Counted from the stretch's first letter, positions 1 to 9,277 are shown. The stretch is 64,000 nt of DNA from an uncultured Lachnospiraceae bacterium (GCA_910578795.1 CAJTSD010000012.1:1-64000); one strand, 5' to 3'. The notes: generated by a model from the sequence alone, not told the origin. Translations and numbers: made by a program.

Positions 1-56
1 TGCTTTCCAAGCTCACAAAAATCAGCTGACAGTATTGATGGTGCTAAGTAATTCAT
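1..56 (-). CDS. rpe: Ribulose-phosphate 3-epimerase, N-terminal fragment cut by window edge
   Basis: Only the first 18 codons are inside the window. They read M-N-Y-L-A-P-S-I-L-S-A-D-F-x-E-L-G-K, the N-terminus of ribulose-phosphate 3-epimerase, which interconverts ribulose 5-phosphate and xylulose 5-phosphate in the pentose phosphate pathway. A GGAGG ribosome site lies 9 bases before the ATG. The gene follows rsgA by about 28 bp on the same strand, the usual rsgA-rpe order in Clostridia, so it is probably the last or a late gene of the prpC-prkC-rsgA-rpe unit. The identification rests on the short but very characteristic start and on the gene order. Confidence 0.85.
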   Translation of the reverse strand, partial: MNYLAPSILSADFCELGK

Positions 57-84
57 TCGTTAACCTCCATTTAACCTTTCACTC

Positions 85-996
85 TTATCTTCTGTTCCCA
101 CGTTTTTTCGTGCTCCTCATAGCGCTTTCCTGTTCCTGAAGTTCCTTATAAAATGCTGCATAATTTTCATAACGTATTTTATGAATACGGTCCTCATCCA
201 ATGCTTTTCGCACACCACAACCGGGCTCATGGATATGCGAACAGGAAAGGAATCTGCAATCCGCCTCATATGGTGCAAACTCCGGATAAAAATCCCTCAG
301 CGCTTCCTTTTCTATATCAAAAAGGGAGAGAGAACTGAATCCTGGTGTATCCATAATATATGTATGATCCGATATCGCAATCAGCTCGGAATGCCTTGTC
401 GTGTGTCTGCCACGCTCTATTTTTTCACTGATCTCACCTATTTCCATCTGTATTCCCTGTTGCAGGCAGTTCACAAGGGAGGATTTTCCCACTCCGCTTG
501 GACCTGCAACCGCAGTCGTTTTAAATGCAAGCGCTTTTTTGACTTCATCAATTCCCTCCTGCCGTATGGCGCTTGCAAAAATTGTCCGACAACCACTGTT
601 ATCATAGATTTTTTGAATACGCATACACTGCTCGGTATCAACAATATCCATTTTATTAAAGCATATAATGCAATCAAGTCCCTGTCTGCGCATCATGATA
701 AGAAAACGGTCAAGCAAATTATAATTCGGCTCAGGCTTCGCTGCTGCAAATACCAAAAGCGCCTGATCAATATTTGCCACTGCCGGTCTGACAAGCACGC
801 TTTTTCTTGGTAATAATTTCACAATATTACCCTCGTAATCCTTTGCGTCTGTTACTTCAATTTCTACATCATCACCGACAAGCGGCTTCCTGTTTTCTTT
901 TCGGAATATCCCTTTTGCCCTGCATTCATACACACCCTTTGTGGGCACATCCACATAGTAAAAGCCTGCGATTCCCTTTATTATTTTACCCTGCAT
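85..996 (-). CDS. rsgA: Ribosome small-subunit-dependent GTPase A
   Basis: This 303-residue circularly permuted GTPase acts in late 30S subunit maturation. An N-terminal OB fold (about 1-70) is followed by the GTPase motifs in permuted order: NKMD (114-117, G4), GPSGVGKSS (165-173, the P-loop) and DTPG (216-219, G3). A C-terminal zinc site has Cys247, Cys252, His254 and Cys260. Length is normal. The ATG is preceded by GGATGAGG. It starts 27 bp after the kinase gene prkC, and in other Firmicutes RsgA is a reported substrate of this kinase, so co-transcription is functionally sensible. Nothing is missing or odd. Confidence 0.97.
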   Translation of the reverse strand: MQGKIIKGIAGFYYVDVPTKGVYECRAKGIFRKENRKPLVGDDVEIEVTDAKDYEGNIVKLLPRKSVLVRPAVANIDQALLVFAAAKPEPNYNLLDRFLIMMRRQGLDCIICFNKMDIVDTEQCMRIQKIYDNSGCRTIFASAIRQEGIDEVKKALAFKTTAVAGPSGVGKSSLVNCLQQGIQMEIGEISEKIERGRHTTRHSELIAISDHTYIMDTPGFSSLSLFDIEKEALRDFYPEFAPYEADCRFLSCSHIHEPGCGVRKALDEDRIHKIRYENYAAFYKELQEQESAMRSTKKRGNRR

Positions 997-1023
997 TTCC
1001 TCATCCTGATGAAATTTTTTGAT

Positions 1024-3534
1024 TTAATTTTTTGTAAAGCTCACATTCTGATGCGTCTGTGCTACATCAACACCCATCTGCGTGGTTTCATTCCCGTCTG
1101 CATCAATCACAACCTCCGGTATCTGCTTCGGGTAAGTAATTGTAATAATGCCATACGCCGAGGGACTTTCAAAATTATTAATATTAATTAAAACCGGAAA
1201 TGATGTAACACTATCGGAATACCAAAGTTGTTTACTTCCGTCTGCTGTCGTCAGAATCACTTCCGCGTTTCCACCCATATAGCCGTCAGGCGCCTGTACT
1301 GTAAGATTACAGTTGTAGGTTGCTGCCTCACTGCCCATACTCAGCTTTAAGTCAACTACGGTTCCTTCTTTGACAGTGGTACCTTCTTCATAACTCTGAT
1401 AGCAGATTTGTCCCTCAGGAACTTCTGAACTGTATACCTCATCAACCGATCCTACAATCAGTCCAGCCGCCTCAAGATTACTCTGTGCCGCATCCTTTGT
1501 AAGACCTACCACTCCTGGCATCTGCACATCCTTGTCGGAGCTTCCTTTGCTGATTACAATCGTTACTTCCTCTTCCAGCGGCGCAATGCTGTTTGCCTCA
1601 GGACTCTGTGATATAATTGTGCCTTTTGCATATTCCATGGAAAATTCTTCTTTTTTCACCACTTTAAATCCCTGATTCGACAGTGCGGCAGTTCCTTCCG
1701 CCTCGCTCATTCCCTCAACAGGCGGCACCGATACACCGTTTGCACCCACACTCACCGTAAGCACAATTGTTGTATTCTTAAGGATTTTATCGCCTGCAAG
1801 CACTGTCTGACCGTCCTCAAGCGCAGCAGATATCACTAGATTTTTTGCATACTGCGCAGATTCTACAGAGGTTATTTTACATCCTAATCCGACTTGGTTT
1901 AAAGCCGTTTTTACCTCATCAGCATCATGCCCAACAAATTCTGGCATCACTGCACGTTCGCTGTCATCCGAATCACTTGCATGCGTACCGGACATAGAAT
2001 CAATCTGCTCAAAAATACCTGTTGCCTGTCCTGCAAAATATAACAAAATGCAACCGATAATCACAGCGCCAAGCACTGTCAGGACAGTCGTAAAGCCCTC
2101 TGCTTTGGGATTATAATCATATTCATCCTTGGCATTTAAATAGCGCTTTTCATCCTCATATTCCGTTCTTCGCACATTTTGTCTTGTGACGATTTCCTGC
2201 GTATAACCCTGTTCTTCATAATAATCGTCATATTTTAATCTGTTTCGCGTATTATTTGCCTTTTGTGCAGATCCGCCCTTATTTGATGTTTTTTTATTGG
2301 ATGTCGTCTTTTTTACAGTATTTTTATTGGCACTGTTTTTATTATTCCTGCCGGAAGTATTTTTACTCTGCTTATTTTTATTGGATGCAGATGAATTTAC
2401 CCTGCCTGTCTGTGCAGGCTTTTTCGCTGCTGTCGATTTTACTCTTTCCTGTTCATGATAATTGTTATACTCATCGTAATCATTATAAGCTTCATTGTAT
2501 GTATCCGTTAAAACATTTTGGTTTGAAACAGTCTGATTCTGCTTTCTTTGTGGTTTCACCTGATTCGGTATCAGCTCTAAATCTGCCTCTTTTGCATACA
2601 TTTCCCTTCTCGGCGTACGAATCTCACTGTCATTTTCCACAGCATTTCCTGTGGGAACGACTTTCGTCTTTCCCGCCTCATCAACAACTGTATCAAGCTG
2701 TGCAATCGCGTCATCCGGATTAATCAGAGAATGTTTTAAATCCTTAATAATATCCTCCATGCACTGATATCGTCTGTCCGGACTTTTCTGTGTACATTTG
2801 ATAATGATATTTTCCACACTTACCGGAATTTCCGGCACAAACTCCCTGATGTCAGGCAGCTCATCCTGAATATGCTTAATCGCAATAGACACCGTTGTAT
2901 CGCCGTTAAAAGGCACACGCCCTGCCAGCATTTCAAACATCGTAATGCCCAACGAATAAATATCGCTCTTCTCATCGGAAAACCCGCCGCGCGCCTGCTC
3001 TGGTGAAGTATAATGCACAGAACCCATGACATTGGAGGTAATCGTGTTGCTTGACGCCGCCTTGGCAATGCCAAAGTCCGTCACCTTTACCTTTCCCTCT
3101 TTGGAAATCATGATGTTCTGCGGTTTGATATCCCTATGTATGATATGGTTATTGTGTGCCGCCTCAATTCCCATTGACACCTGTATGGCAATACTGATTG
3201 CCTCTTTAATCGTAAGTCTGGACTTTTTTTCAATATATTTTTTTAAGGTGATCCCTTCCACAAGCTCCATTACAATATAATGGATACTGTCCTCTTCTCC
3301 CACATCATAAACATTGACAATATTCGGATGCATCAGCCCCGCTGCCGCCTGCGCCTCAACCCTGAACTTGGATACAAAATTCCGGTTCTCGGAAAACTCC
3401 TGCTTTAAGACCTTGACCGCCACCAAACGGTTGAGCTTCTCATCCTTCGCTTTATATACGTCCGACATTCCTCCGGTGCCTATCTTTTCAAGCACCTCGT
3501 ACCTGCCGCCGATCAACATTCCTGATCTAATCAT
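1024..3534 (-). CDS. prkC: PASTA-domain Ser/Thr protein kinase (PrkC/StkP type)
   Basis: This 836-residue membrane kinase couples cell-wall state to cytoplasmic phosphorylation. The N-terminal Hanks-type kinase shows the glycine loop GTGGMSDVYKA (19-29), catalytic Lys41, HRDIKPQN (133-140), DFG (153-155) and SPEQ (177-180) in the activation segment. Residues 290-480 are a low-complexity Asn/Lys/Ser linker, longer than in Bacillus PrkC. One membrane segment (481-503) leads to three extracellular PASTA repeats (about 530-600, 601-667 and 672-740), which in the family bind muropeptides or lipid II, and a further C-terminal domain of about 95 residues. The start overlaps the stop of the cognate phosphatase by 4 bp (ATGA), so the two are translationally coupled. 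Confidence 0.96.
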   Translation of the reverse strand: MIRSGMLIGGRYEVLEKIGTGGMSDVYKAKDEKLNRLVAVKVLKQEFSENRNFVSKFRVEAQAAAGLMHPNIVNVYDVGEEDSIHYIVMELVEGITLKKYIEKKSRLTIKEAISIAIQVSMGIEAAHNNHIIHRDIKPQNIMISKEGKVKVTDFGIAKAASSNTITSNVMGSVHYTSPEQARGGFSDEKSDIYSLGITMFEMLAGRVPFNGDTTVSIAIKHIQDELPDIREFVPEIPVSVENIIIKCTQKSPDRRYQCMEDIIKDLKHSLINPDDAIAQLDTVVDEAGKTKVVPTGNAVENDSEIRTPRREMYAKEADLELIPNQVKPQRKQNQTVSNQNVLTDTYNEAYNDYDEYNNYHEQERVKSTAAKKPAQTGRVNSSASNKNKQSKNTSGRNNKNSANKNTVKKTTSNKKTSNKGGSAQKANNTRNRLKYDDYYEEQGYTQEIVTRQNVRRTEYEDEKRYLNAKDEYDYNPKAEGFTTVLTVLGAVIIGCILLYFAGQATGIFEQIDSMSGTHASDSDDSERAVMPEFVGHDADEVKTALNQVGLGCKITSVESAQYAKNLVISAALEDGQTVLAGDKILKNTTIVLTVSVGANGVSVPPVEGMSEAEGTAALSNQGFKVVKKEEFSMEYAKGTIISQSPEANSIAPLEEEVTIVISKGSSDKDVQMPGVVGLTKDAAQSNLEAAGLIVGSVDEVYSSEVPEGQICYQSYEEGTTVKEGTVVDLKLSMGSEAATYNCNLTVQAPDGYMGGNAEVILTTADGSKQLWYSDSVTSFPVLININNFESPSAYGIITITYPKQIPEVVIDADGNETTQMGVDVAQTHQNVSFTKN

Positions 3535-4268
3535 TTCAATCCCCCAAACGGTTCTACAAGAACCACAGCTATATTATCACGTCCGCCGTTTGCGTTCGCC
3601 GCCTCAATCAGCCGCTTTCCCGCTTCCTCTATGTCCGCACTTTCCCTGATAATCCTGTGTATCTCATCGTCCTTTAGCATATTTGTAAGACCGTCCGTGC
3701 ACAACAAAAACGTTTCTTTTTCCGTAATGGTGACATCAAAAAAATCTACAAGCACATATTCCTTTACTCCCACTGCCCTTGTAATAATATTCTTGTCAGG
3801 ATGGGTGCGCGCAGACTCCCTGTCGATGCCGCCCATATCCACCATCTCTTCCACAAGCGAATGATCCTTTGTTATCTGTGTAATAAAATCATTGATAATG
3901 TACATGCGGCTGTCGCCCACATTTGCCACGGTCACATAATTCTCATCTACGGTCACTGCCACAAGCGTCGTTCCCATACCTTTGAGACCTTTGTCCGATT
4001 TCGCCATTTTATTAATATACGTATTGGCATCATCAATCGCCTTCTGTAATATATTCTCAGGATCGGTTTCCTGTGTATAACATTCAATTACTTCCACAAC
4101 CTTTTCCACTGCATGCTTGGACGCATAGTCACCTGCATTGTGACCGCCCATTCCATCAGCCACCATAAAAAGGTTGGGCAGATTTCCAACCGGTTTTTCT
4201 GATGTATAAATATAATCCTCGTTAATTTCCCGTCGTTTTCCTACATCAGTAATCGAAAATACTTTCAC
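3531..4268 (-). CDS. prpC: PP2C-family protein phosphatase, partner of the PASTA kinase
   Basis: This 245-residue Stp1/PrpC-type metal-dependent phosphatase should reverse phosphorylation by the adjacent kinase. It begins V(M)-K-V-F-S-I-T-D-V-G-K-R-R-E-I-N-E-D, where RxxNED is the first PP2C motif. VADGMGGH carries the metal-binding Asp, followed by GDSRMY, LCTDGL and a final GRDNI. A longer reading frame exists upstream, but I place the start at a GTG (4268) because AGGAGGAG lies 5 bases before it and homology to the family begins there. The stop overlaps the prkC start by 4 bp. Confidence 0.95.
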   Translation of the reverse strand: MKVFSITDVGKRREINEDYIYTSEKPVGNLPNLFMVADGMGGHNAGDYASKHAVEKVVEVIECYTQETDPENILQKAIDDANTYINKMAKSDKGLKGMGTTLVAVTVDENYVTVANVGDSRMYIINDFITQITKDHSLVEEMVDMGGIDRESARTHPDKNIITRAVGVKEYVLVDFFDVTITEKETFLLCTDGLTNMLKDDEIHRIIRESADIEEAGKRLIEAANANGGRDNIAVVLVEPFGGLK

Positions 4269-4338
4269 TTTTTCTCCTCCTGTATGACGCATATCGTCAC
4301 GACCGTATCGATAGACATAGTACTCCATAATCCATACT

Positions 4339-4367
4339 ATGTTAGCACAGACCAATAAAAAAAGCAA
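4339..4367 (-). promoter_or_regulatory. Promoter of prpC-prkC-rsgA-rpe, embedded in the rlmN terminator
   Basis: On the minus strand TTGCTT (4367-4362) is separated by 17 bp from TAACAT (4344-4339). The -35 lies inside the descending arm and T-run of the hairpin that ends rlmN, so one short DNA segment could both terminate the upstream unit and start the kinase/phosphatase unit about 70 bp before the prpC start. This is inferred from sequence only. Confidence 0.5.
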
Positions 4368-4390
4368 GACACTTATCGTCCTGCTTTTTC
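4355..4390 (-). terminator. Rho-independent terminator after rlmN
   Basis: The minus strand reads AAAAAGCAGGAC, a short loop, GTGTCTTGCTTTTT and then more T residues, giving an imperfect stem with a long T tract. It begins at the rlmN stop codon, so the upstream translation genes are likely separated from the kinase/phosphatase genes. Confidence 0.7.
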
Positions 4391-5462
4391 ATTCAATTAG
4401 TCTGCCCACAAGGCATGTCGACGTTTGATGCCGTCTCCGAAGCTGCCCGCACGCCCCGTCAATATCCCTGCCCAGCTCGCGGCGCACGGTGGCGTTGATA
4501 TGGTTTTGCTCCAATATTTTCTGAAAACGCGCCACATTTTCTTTTTTGCTCTCGGTATAGTCCCGCTCCTTTACAGGATTTACGGGGATTAAATTAATGT
4601 GGCAGTTTAGTCCCTTCACCAGGCTGCACAGATTTTTTGCATCTTCGTTGGTATCGTTGACGCCGCCTACCAGGCTATACTCAAACGTAATGCGTCTGCC
4701 CGTCTTTTCAAAGTAGTAACGGCACGCCGCAATGACTTCATCCAGTCCATATTTGTCGGCAATCGGCATCAGCGCGCGCCGTTTTTCCTGCGTTGCACCG
4801 TGCAGTGACAGCGCAAGCGTAATCTGCAGGTTTTCGTCTGCAAGCCGTTTCATGTTTTCCACGATGCCACACGTCGATACCGTTATATTTCTTTGGCTGA
4901 TGTTTAAACCGTTTTCGTCCGTGAGCAGTGTGATAAATTTTAAAAGATTGTCATAGTTGTCTAACGGCTCTCCCGTGCCCATCACGACCACATTGGAAAC
5001 GCGCTCTCCTGTATCCCTTGAGATGGCATAAATCTGGTCAAGCATCTCGGAGGGCGTAAGCCCCCGCTCCAATCCGCCAATCGTTGATGCGCAGAATTTA
5101 CACCCCATGCGGCACCCTACCTGCGACGAAATACAGACCGAATTGCCGTGATGATACTGCATCCACACGCTCTCGACCAAATTACCGTCCGCAAGCAAAA
5201 ACAGATACTTTTTCGTACCGTCAATTTGGGAAGTCTGTACCTCTGCGATGTTCAGGGACGTGTATGTATATCCGCTCTCCAGTTTTTCTTTTAAGCTTTT
5301 GGGAATATTCCTCATTTCGTCATAATCCCTGGCAAGCTTTTTGTGAAACCACTCATATAACTGCTTTGCACGAAACGGCTTTTCGCCGATATTCACAATC
5401 TCGGCTTGCAATTCCTCCAAAGACAGCGATTTGACGTCCTTCCTATCCGCTCCAAACTCCAT
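4389..5462 (-). CDS. rlmN: Dual-specificity RNA methyltransferase RlmN (23S rRNA A2503 and tRNA A37)
   Basis: This 357-residue radical SAM methyltransferase makes 2-methyladenosine at A2503 of 23S rRNA and in some tRNAs. The radical SAM cluster motif CRMGCKFC (CxxxCxxC) is in the middle of the protein, followed by GTGEPLDNYDN and the substrate region SLHGATQEKRR. A C-terminal Cys in DIDGACGQLRR is the methyl-carrying cysteine typical of the family. The ATG at 5462 is favoured, with AGGGG 8 bases before it; a GTG 24 bases upstream would put the AGGAG inside the gene. It follows rsmB by 35 bp. Confidence 0.96.
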   Translation of the reverse strand: MEFGADRKDVKSLSLEELQAEIVNIGEKPFRAKQLYEWFHKKLARDYDEMRNIPKSLKEKLESGYTYTSLNIAEVQTSQIDGTKKYLFLLADGNLVESVWMQYHHGNSVCISSQVGCRMGCKFCASTIGGLERGLTPSEMLDQIYAISRDTGERVSNVVVMGTGEPLDNYDNLLKFITLLTDENGLNISQRNITVSTCGIVENMKRLADENLQITLALSLHGATQEKRRALMPIADKYGLDEVIAACRYYFEKTGRRITFEYSLVGGVNDTNEDAKNLCSLVKGLNCHINLIPVNPVKERDYTESKKENVARFQKILEQNHINATVRRELGRDIDGACGQLRRRHQTSTCLVGRLIE

Positions 5463-5497
5463 TTTGATAACCCCTGCTCCTTTCACCGTCTGCCGCC

Positions 5498-6892
5498 CTA
5501 TTTTTTCAAAACACTGATAAAAAATCCGTCCGTATCGTGTATTTGGGGCAAAAGCTGCAAATATCCCTGCTTTGCCGTTTCCGTGGTCTGCACCTGCTGC
5601 GTCCGCAGACTGTCTGGCAGCGTATCAAAAAATGACACAGGTGTCATTTTTAATTCTTTATGCAGCCATTCAAAATGTTCCTTGTTTTCCGCCCGGTTTA
5701 TCGTACAGGTGCAAAACAGCAGCCTTCCATTTGGTTTCAGCATTTTGACCGCTGTTTCCAAAATACGCCTTTGCAGCGTCACAAGCTCTGCAAGCTGTTC
5801 TTTCGTTACCCGGTATTTGATATCGCGTTTTTTTCCGATTACCCCAAGCCCTGAGCACGGCACATCGGCAATCACGATGTCCGCCGTTTCCTGCTCATCG
5901 CAGACAAGCGCATCGCAGACTGCGGCTGACACGCTGTCCTTTGGAAAGCCGCAGCGTGCAAAATTTTCCTGCATCAGCACAACCTTCTGCTGCGATATAT
6001 CGCGTGCCTTGATTTGAAAATCGTCCCAATCCATGCCCATGTCGCGCAGTAAATCTGCCATGAGCATGGATTTTCCTCCGGGTGCGGCGCAGATGTCCGC
6101 AACCTGGATTTTCTCGTCCGCCGCCTTTTTTTCCGCTAAAAAACTATCCGCAAAGAGAGCCCGTACCGCGAGTATACTGCTTGCGTCCTGTACTGCAAAT
6201 GCACCCTTCTGGTACTGCGGAAGCGTCGTCATATCGTCTGTCTTTTCGATTTTATATACGTTCTCCAGGTATGCGTGTTCTGTCATTGTGCCGCCGCGCG
6301 CAGCAAGCGCATTTTGCAGCGCTTCCTTTATGGATTTGTCACGCAGACGTATTGTGACGGGGTGCTCTGCAAGCAATCCCTCCAAAACGGCATGCGTCTT
6401 CTCCTCGCCAAGCTCGCTTGTCCAAAGTTTCACAATCCATTCAGGCATCGAATACTTTACGGACAAATCCTGATACGTAATCGTGTCTTTATTTTTTGCA
6501 ATATTGCGAAGCACGCCGTTCACAAAGCCTTTTAGCGTCGCAAAGCCTTTCTTCTGTACCAGCTTCACTGCTTCGTTGCACGCCGCCGCATCAGGTACGG
6601 CGTCCATATACAAAAGCTGATAAACACTAAGCCGCAAAATCGCACGAATTTGCGGCTTCATCTTGTCCGTCTTTACTTTGGAATACTGGTTAATCACAAA
6701 ATCAAGCGTTATCATTCGCTCCAGCGTTCCCTCAAACAGCCGTTTCAAAAACGACTTTTCCTGCTGTGACAGGTAATTATATTTCTTCAAAACATCGCGC
6801 ACCACTATGTGGGAATACGTCCCGCCGTTTCGGTTTTCCGTAACCTCCAAAAGCATCTCCAGCACAAGCAGGCGCAGATTTACGTTTTCCAT
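5498..6892 (-). CDS. rsmB: 16S rRNA (cytosine-967 C5)-methyltransferase
   Basis: This 464-residue enzyme methylates C967 of 16S rRNA in the ribosome assembly pathway. The N-terminal NusB-like helical domain covers about 1-150. The SAM-binding motif CAAPGGKSMLMA, the DVPCSGLG motif with the first catalytic Cys, and the second catalytic Cys in FCTCTINRAENKE appear in the usual order. Length fits the family. GGAG lies 11 bases before the ATG. It sits in the standard clostridial position between the YugP-like peptidase and rlmN. Confidence 0.96.
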   Translation of the reverse strand: MENVNLRLLVLEMLLEVTENRNGGTYSHIVVRDVLKKYNYLSQQEKSFLKRLFEGTLERMITLDFVINQYSKVKTDKMKPQIRAILRLSVYQLLYMDAVPDAAACNEAVKLVQKKGFATLKGFVNGVLRNIAKNKDTITYQDLSVKYSMPEWIVKLWTSELGEEKTHAVLEGLLAEHPVTIRLRDKSIKEALQNALAARGGTMTEHAYLENVYKIEKTDDMTTLPQYQKGAFAVQDASSILAVRALFADSFLAEKKAADEKIQVADICAAPGGKSMLMADLLRDMGMDWDDFQIKARDISQQKVVLMQENFARCGFPKDSVSAAVCDALVCDEQETADIVIADVPCSGLGVIGKKRDIKYRVTKEQLAELVTLQRRILETAVKMLKPNGRLLFCTCTINRAENKEHFEWLHKELKMTPVSFFDTLPDSLRTQQVQTTETAKQGYLQLLPQIHDTDGFFISVLKK

Positions 6893-6948
6893 TCTATTTT
6901 ATTCTCCATTTAAAGAACGCCGCCTATAAAGAACGCCGCCCTTGTGTT

Positions 6949-7653
6949 CTAATCATCTCTCCTGTTTCCAAACAAAAGGATTAACCGCAAAAGCTGCAAT
7001 ACAGACGCCGCTGCCGCCGCCACGTACGTAAGCGCCGCCGCGCGCAGCACCTTTGCGCTTTTTGCCTGTTCCTCCCTTGTCACAATCCCGTATTGCTCAA
7101 TGCACACAAGCGCTCTTCTCGACGCGTCAAACTCCACCGGAAGCGTCACAATTTGAAACAGCACTGCAAGCGAAAATACCCAAATGCCGATATTGATAAG
7201 CAGTGAGCTACTGCCAAATAAAACGCCCAACAAAATAATCGGAATGCCAAGCTGCGAACCGATATTTGCCGCAGGCACAAGCATGGTACGCACCTTGAGC
7301 GGCGCATAGCTTTCATTATGCTGCATCACATGACCGCACTCGTGCGCCGCCACGCCGATTGCCGCCACCGACGTCGATCCGTATACACTGTCGGAAAGAC
7401 GCACTGTTTTCGTGCGCGGGTCATAATGGTCGGTCAAATCACCTCTCACGTGCTCCACCCGCACATCGTAAATCCCGTTGTTGTGCAAAATCATCTCCGC
7501 CGCCTGTGCGCCTGTCATGCCCGAACGGCTGCGCTCCCGCGCGTATTTGTGAAACGTTGAACTGACCCGCGCGGACGCAATCATGGAAACAATCGCGCCA
7601 ATAAGCACGAGGATATAAGTCCAGTCCATATAAAATCCATACGGATATATCAT
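6949..7653 (-). CDS. YugP-like membrane zinc metallopeptidase
   Basis: This 234-residue integral membrane protein of the Zn_peptidase_2 family (YugP in Bacillus; substrate unknown) has an HExxH-type motif, HECGH, at about residues 113-117 in AAHECGHVMQ. An N-terminal membrane segment precedes the catalytic part and two or three hydrophobic segments follow, including a stretch ending in VLQLLRLILLFG. It commonly lies between fmt and rsmB in Clostridia, as here. The GGAGG before the ATG lies inside a possible 20-codon upstream frame whose stop overlaps this start. Confidence 0.9.
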   Translation of the reverse strand: MIYPYGFYMDWTYILVLIGAIVSMIASARVSSTFHKYARERSRSGMTGAQAAEMILHNNGIYDVRVEHVRGDLTDHYDPRTKTVRLSDSVYGSTSVAAIGVAAHECGHVMQHNESYAPLKVRTMLVPAANIGSQLGIPIILLGVLFGSSSLLINIGIWVFSLAVLFQIVTLPVEFDASRRALVCIEQYGIVTREEQAKSAKVLRAAALTYVAAAAASVLQLLRLILLFGNRRDD

Positions 7654-7712
7654 AGCAATCCTCCATTCTTGATGTACCTGCGAATTTGCTCTGTGAAAAA
7701 TTTATTTTTCAT
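7650..7712 (-). CDS. Possible 20-residue leader peptide before the peptidase gene
   Basis: A short frame encodes M-K-N-K-F-F-T-E-Q-I-R-R-Y-I-K-N-G-G-L-L. It has an AAAGGTG site 5 bases before its ATG, and its TGA overlaps the ATG of the peptidase gene (ATGA). The arrangement would allow coupled translation. It is too short to judge coding potential, and could simply be a chance frame across the next gene's ribosome site. Confidence 0.3.
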   Translation of the reverse strand: MKNKFFTEQIRRYIKNGGLL

Positions 7713-7778
7713 AGTAACACCTTTCTCCGTCTTTGATTTCCTGACAACGAAAAGCAGGAACATCTCTCCCTTATCCTG

Positions 7779-8720
7779 TTACTTTGCATCAAAGTGCATA
7801 CCCGTTTCCCACGGATTTCCAAGCAGAAATGTTTTCGTGTCCATGCGCTTTTTGCCTTCAAGCTGCAGCTCGCAAATGCGCAAAATGCCTTTGCCGCACG
7901 CAACCTCAACCGTATCTTTCGTGACATTCACAACCTCGCCCGCACGTCCCGTGCCGTCAAAATCGTTGTCCGTCACCGCACAGCGCCACAGCTTAACGCT
8001 CTTTCCATTGATGTAAGTGTATGCACTTGGCCACGAATTTAAACCGCGCACAAGACGTTCGATTTCTGCCGCACTCTTATTCCAGTCAATCCTTCCAAGC
8101 GACTTGCCCATCATTTTTGTGTGGGAGCTTTCCGCGTTGTTTTGCTTGACAGGTGTAATCTCGCCGCGCTCTAATTTCGGAAGGGTATCGACAATCAGCC
8201 CGGCGCCTGCTTTGGAAAGTTTTTCAAATAAGCTCTCCGCCGTTTCGTCCTCCGCAATCGGAACCGTTACCGCCGTAAGAATATCTCCTGTATCAACGCC
8301 CTCGTCCATCTGCATAATCGTGACGCCTGTTTCCTGCTCACCGTTGATAATGCACCAGTTAATCGGCGATGCGCCCCTGTATTTTGGCAAAAGCGATGCG
8401 TGGATATTCACGCAGCCAAATCGCGGCATGGTTAAAATTTCCTTCGACAAAATCTGCCCGAATGCCGCTACTACAAAAATATCCGCCTTATATTTCCGGA
8501 GCTCTTCCACCGCCTCCGGGGTCTTCACCTTTACCGGCTGAAACACCGGAATACCGTGTTTCAGCGCAGATTCCTTCACAGGTGGATACTGCATCTGCCC
8601 GCTCCTTCCTTTCGCCTTGTCGGGCTGCGTCACCGCCAGCACCACCTCATGCCCCGCGGCGACAAGCGCCTCCAGCGCACCCACGGAAAAATCGGGCGTT
8701 CCCATGAAAATGATTTTCAT
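7779..8720 (-). CDS. fmt: Methionyl-tRNA formyltransferase
   Basis: This 313-residue enzyme transfers a formyl group from 10-formyl-tetrahydrofolate to initiator methionyl-tRNA. The N-terminus MKIIFMGTPDFSV is typical. Catalytic residues are visible in NIHASLLPKYRGASP (Asn, His and the flexible loop) and in the Asp of GVDTGDIL. The C-terminal OB-type domain covers about 205-313. def ends 15 bp upstream, giving the classical def-fmt pair that adds and later removes the formyl group. Confidence 0.97.
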   Translation of the reverse strand: MKIIFMGTPDFSVGALEALVAAGHEVVLAVTQPDKAKGRSGQMQYPPVKESALKHGIPVFQPVKVKTPEAVEELRKYKADIFVVAAFGQILSKEILTMPRFGCVNIHASLLPKYRGASPINWCIINGEQETGVTIMQMDEGVDTGDILTAVTVPIAEDETAESLFEKLSKAGAGLIVDTLPKLERGEITPVKQNNAESSHTKMMGKSLGRIDWNKSAAEIERLVRGLNSWPSAYTYINGKSVKLWRCAVTDNDFDGTGRAGEVVNVTKDTVEVACGKGILRICELQLEGKKRMDTKTFLLGNPWETGMHFDAK

Positions 8721-8735
8721 TTTAATCCTTCTTTC

Positions 8736-9209
8736 TTATTCTTCCTCAGGCTCCACGTCAAAAAGCGGACCTTCTACCCGTTCCACATACAGATGTCCGT
8801 CCAAATGCTCGATTTCATGACAAAGCGCTCTTGCGACAAGCTCTTCCCCTTCTATAATAAAGGGATTCAAATCCTCGTCCTGCGCCTCAACCTTGACGTA
8901 ATTAGGGCGTTTCACGCTCCCTGCCTTTCCGGGCACGCTAAGACACGCCTCGTTTCCTTCCTGCTCTCCGCTCTCCTCCAAAATGCGCGGATTGATTAAC
9001 AGCATCGGGTCCTCTCCCGTCGTGTCAATCACCACAATTCGTTTCAAAACCCCCACCTGAACGGCGGCAAGTCCTACACCGTTTGACTCGTACATCGTTT
9101 CAAACATATCATCGATTAAGTCCTGTACGCGCGGCGTAATTTCCTTGACCTCCTTTGAAATTTTGTTCAATACAGGGTCTCCTATTTCCCTGACCGTTCT
9201 AATCGCCAT
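8736..9209 (-). CDS. def: Peptide deformylase
   Basis: This 157-residue Fe(II)/Zn deformylase removes N-formyl groups from nascent proteins. Motif 1 GVGLAAVQVG, motif 2 EACLSVPG (the Cys is a metal ligand; Ala replaces the usual Gly of EGCLS) and motif 3 HEIEHLDG (two His ligands and catalytic Glu) are all present. The C-terminus is short and acidic. In related genomes priA lies directly upstream; here about 8.7 kb of accessory genes separates them. Confidence 0.97.
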   Translation of the reverse strand: MAIRTVREIGDPVLNKISKEVKEITPRVQDLIDDMFETMYESNGVGLAAVQVGVLKRIVVIDTTGEDPMLLINPRILEESGEQEGNEACLSVPGKAGSVKRPNYVKVEAQDEDLNPFIIEGEELVARALCHEIEHLDGHLYVERVEGPLFDVEPEEE

Positions 9210-9247
9210 GTTTCTTCTTACCTTTCTATCTCTCTATTTTCATACGT

Positions 9248-9277
9248 TTTATAATAATCTATCCCATGATATTCCAA
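9248..9277 (-). promoter_or_regulatory. Candidate promoter for def-fmt and downstream genes
   Basis: On the minus strand TTGGAA (9277-9272) is 18 bp from TATAAA (9253-9248), about 40 bp before the def start. An own promoter would be needed if the accessory block interrupts an older priA-def transcript. A second, weaker TTGCTA-17-TAAACT lies further upstream. Confidence 0.4.

Noticed and set aside
3531..4367. Longer prpC start adding 33 residues
   Set aside because: The added part has no homology and crosses the proposed promoter; the GTG at 4268 has an ideal ribosome site.
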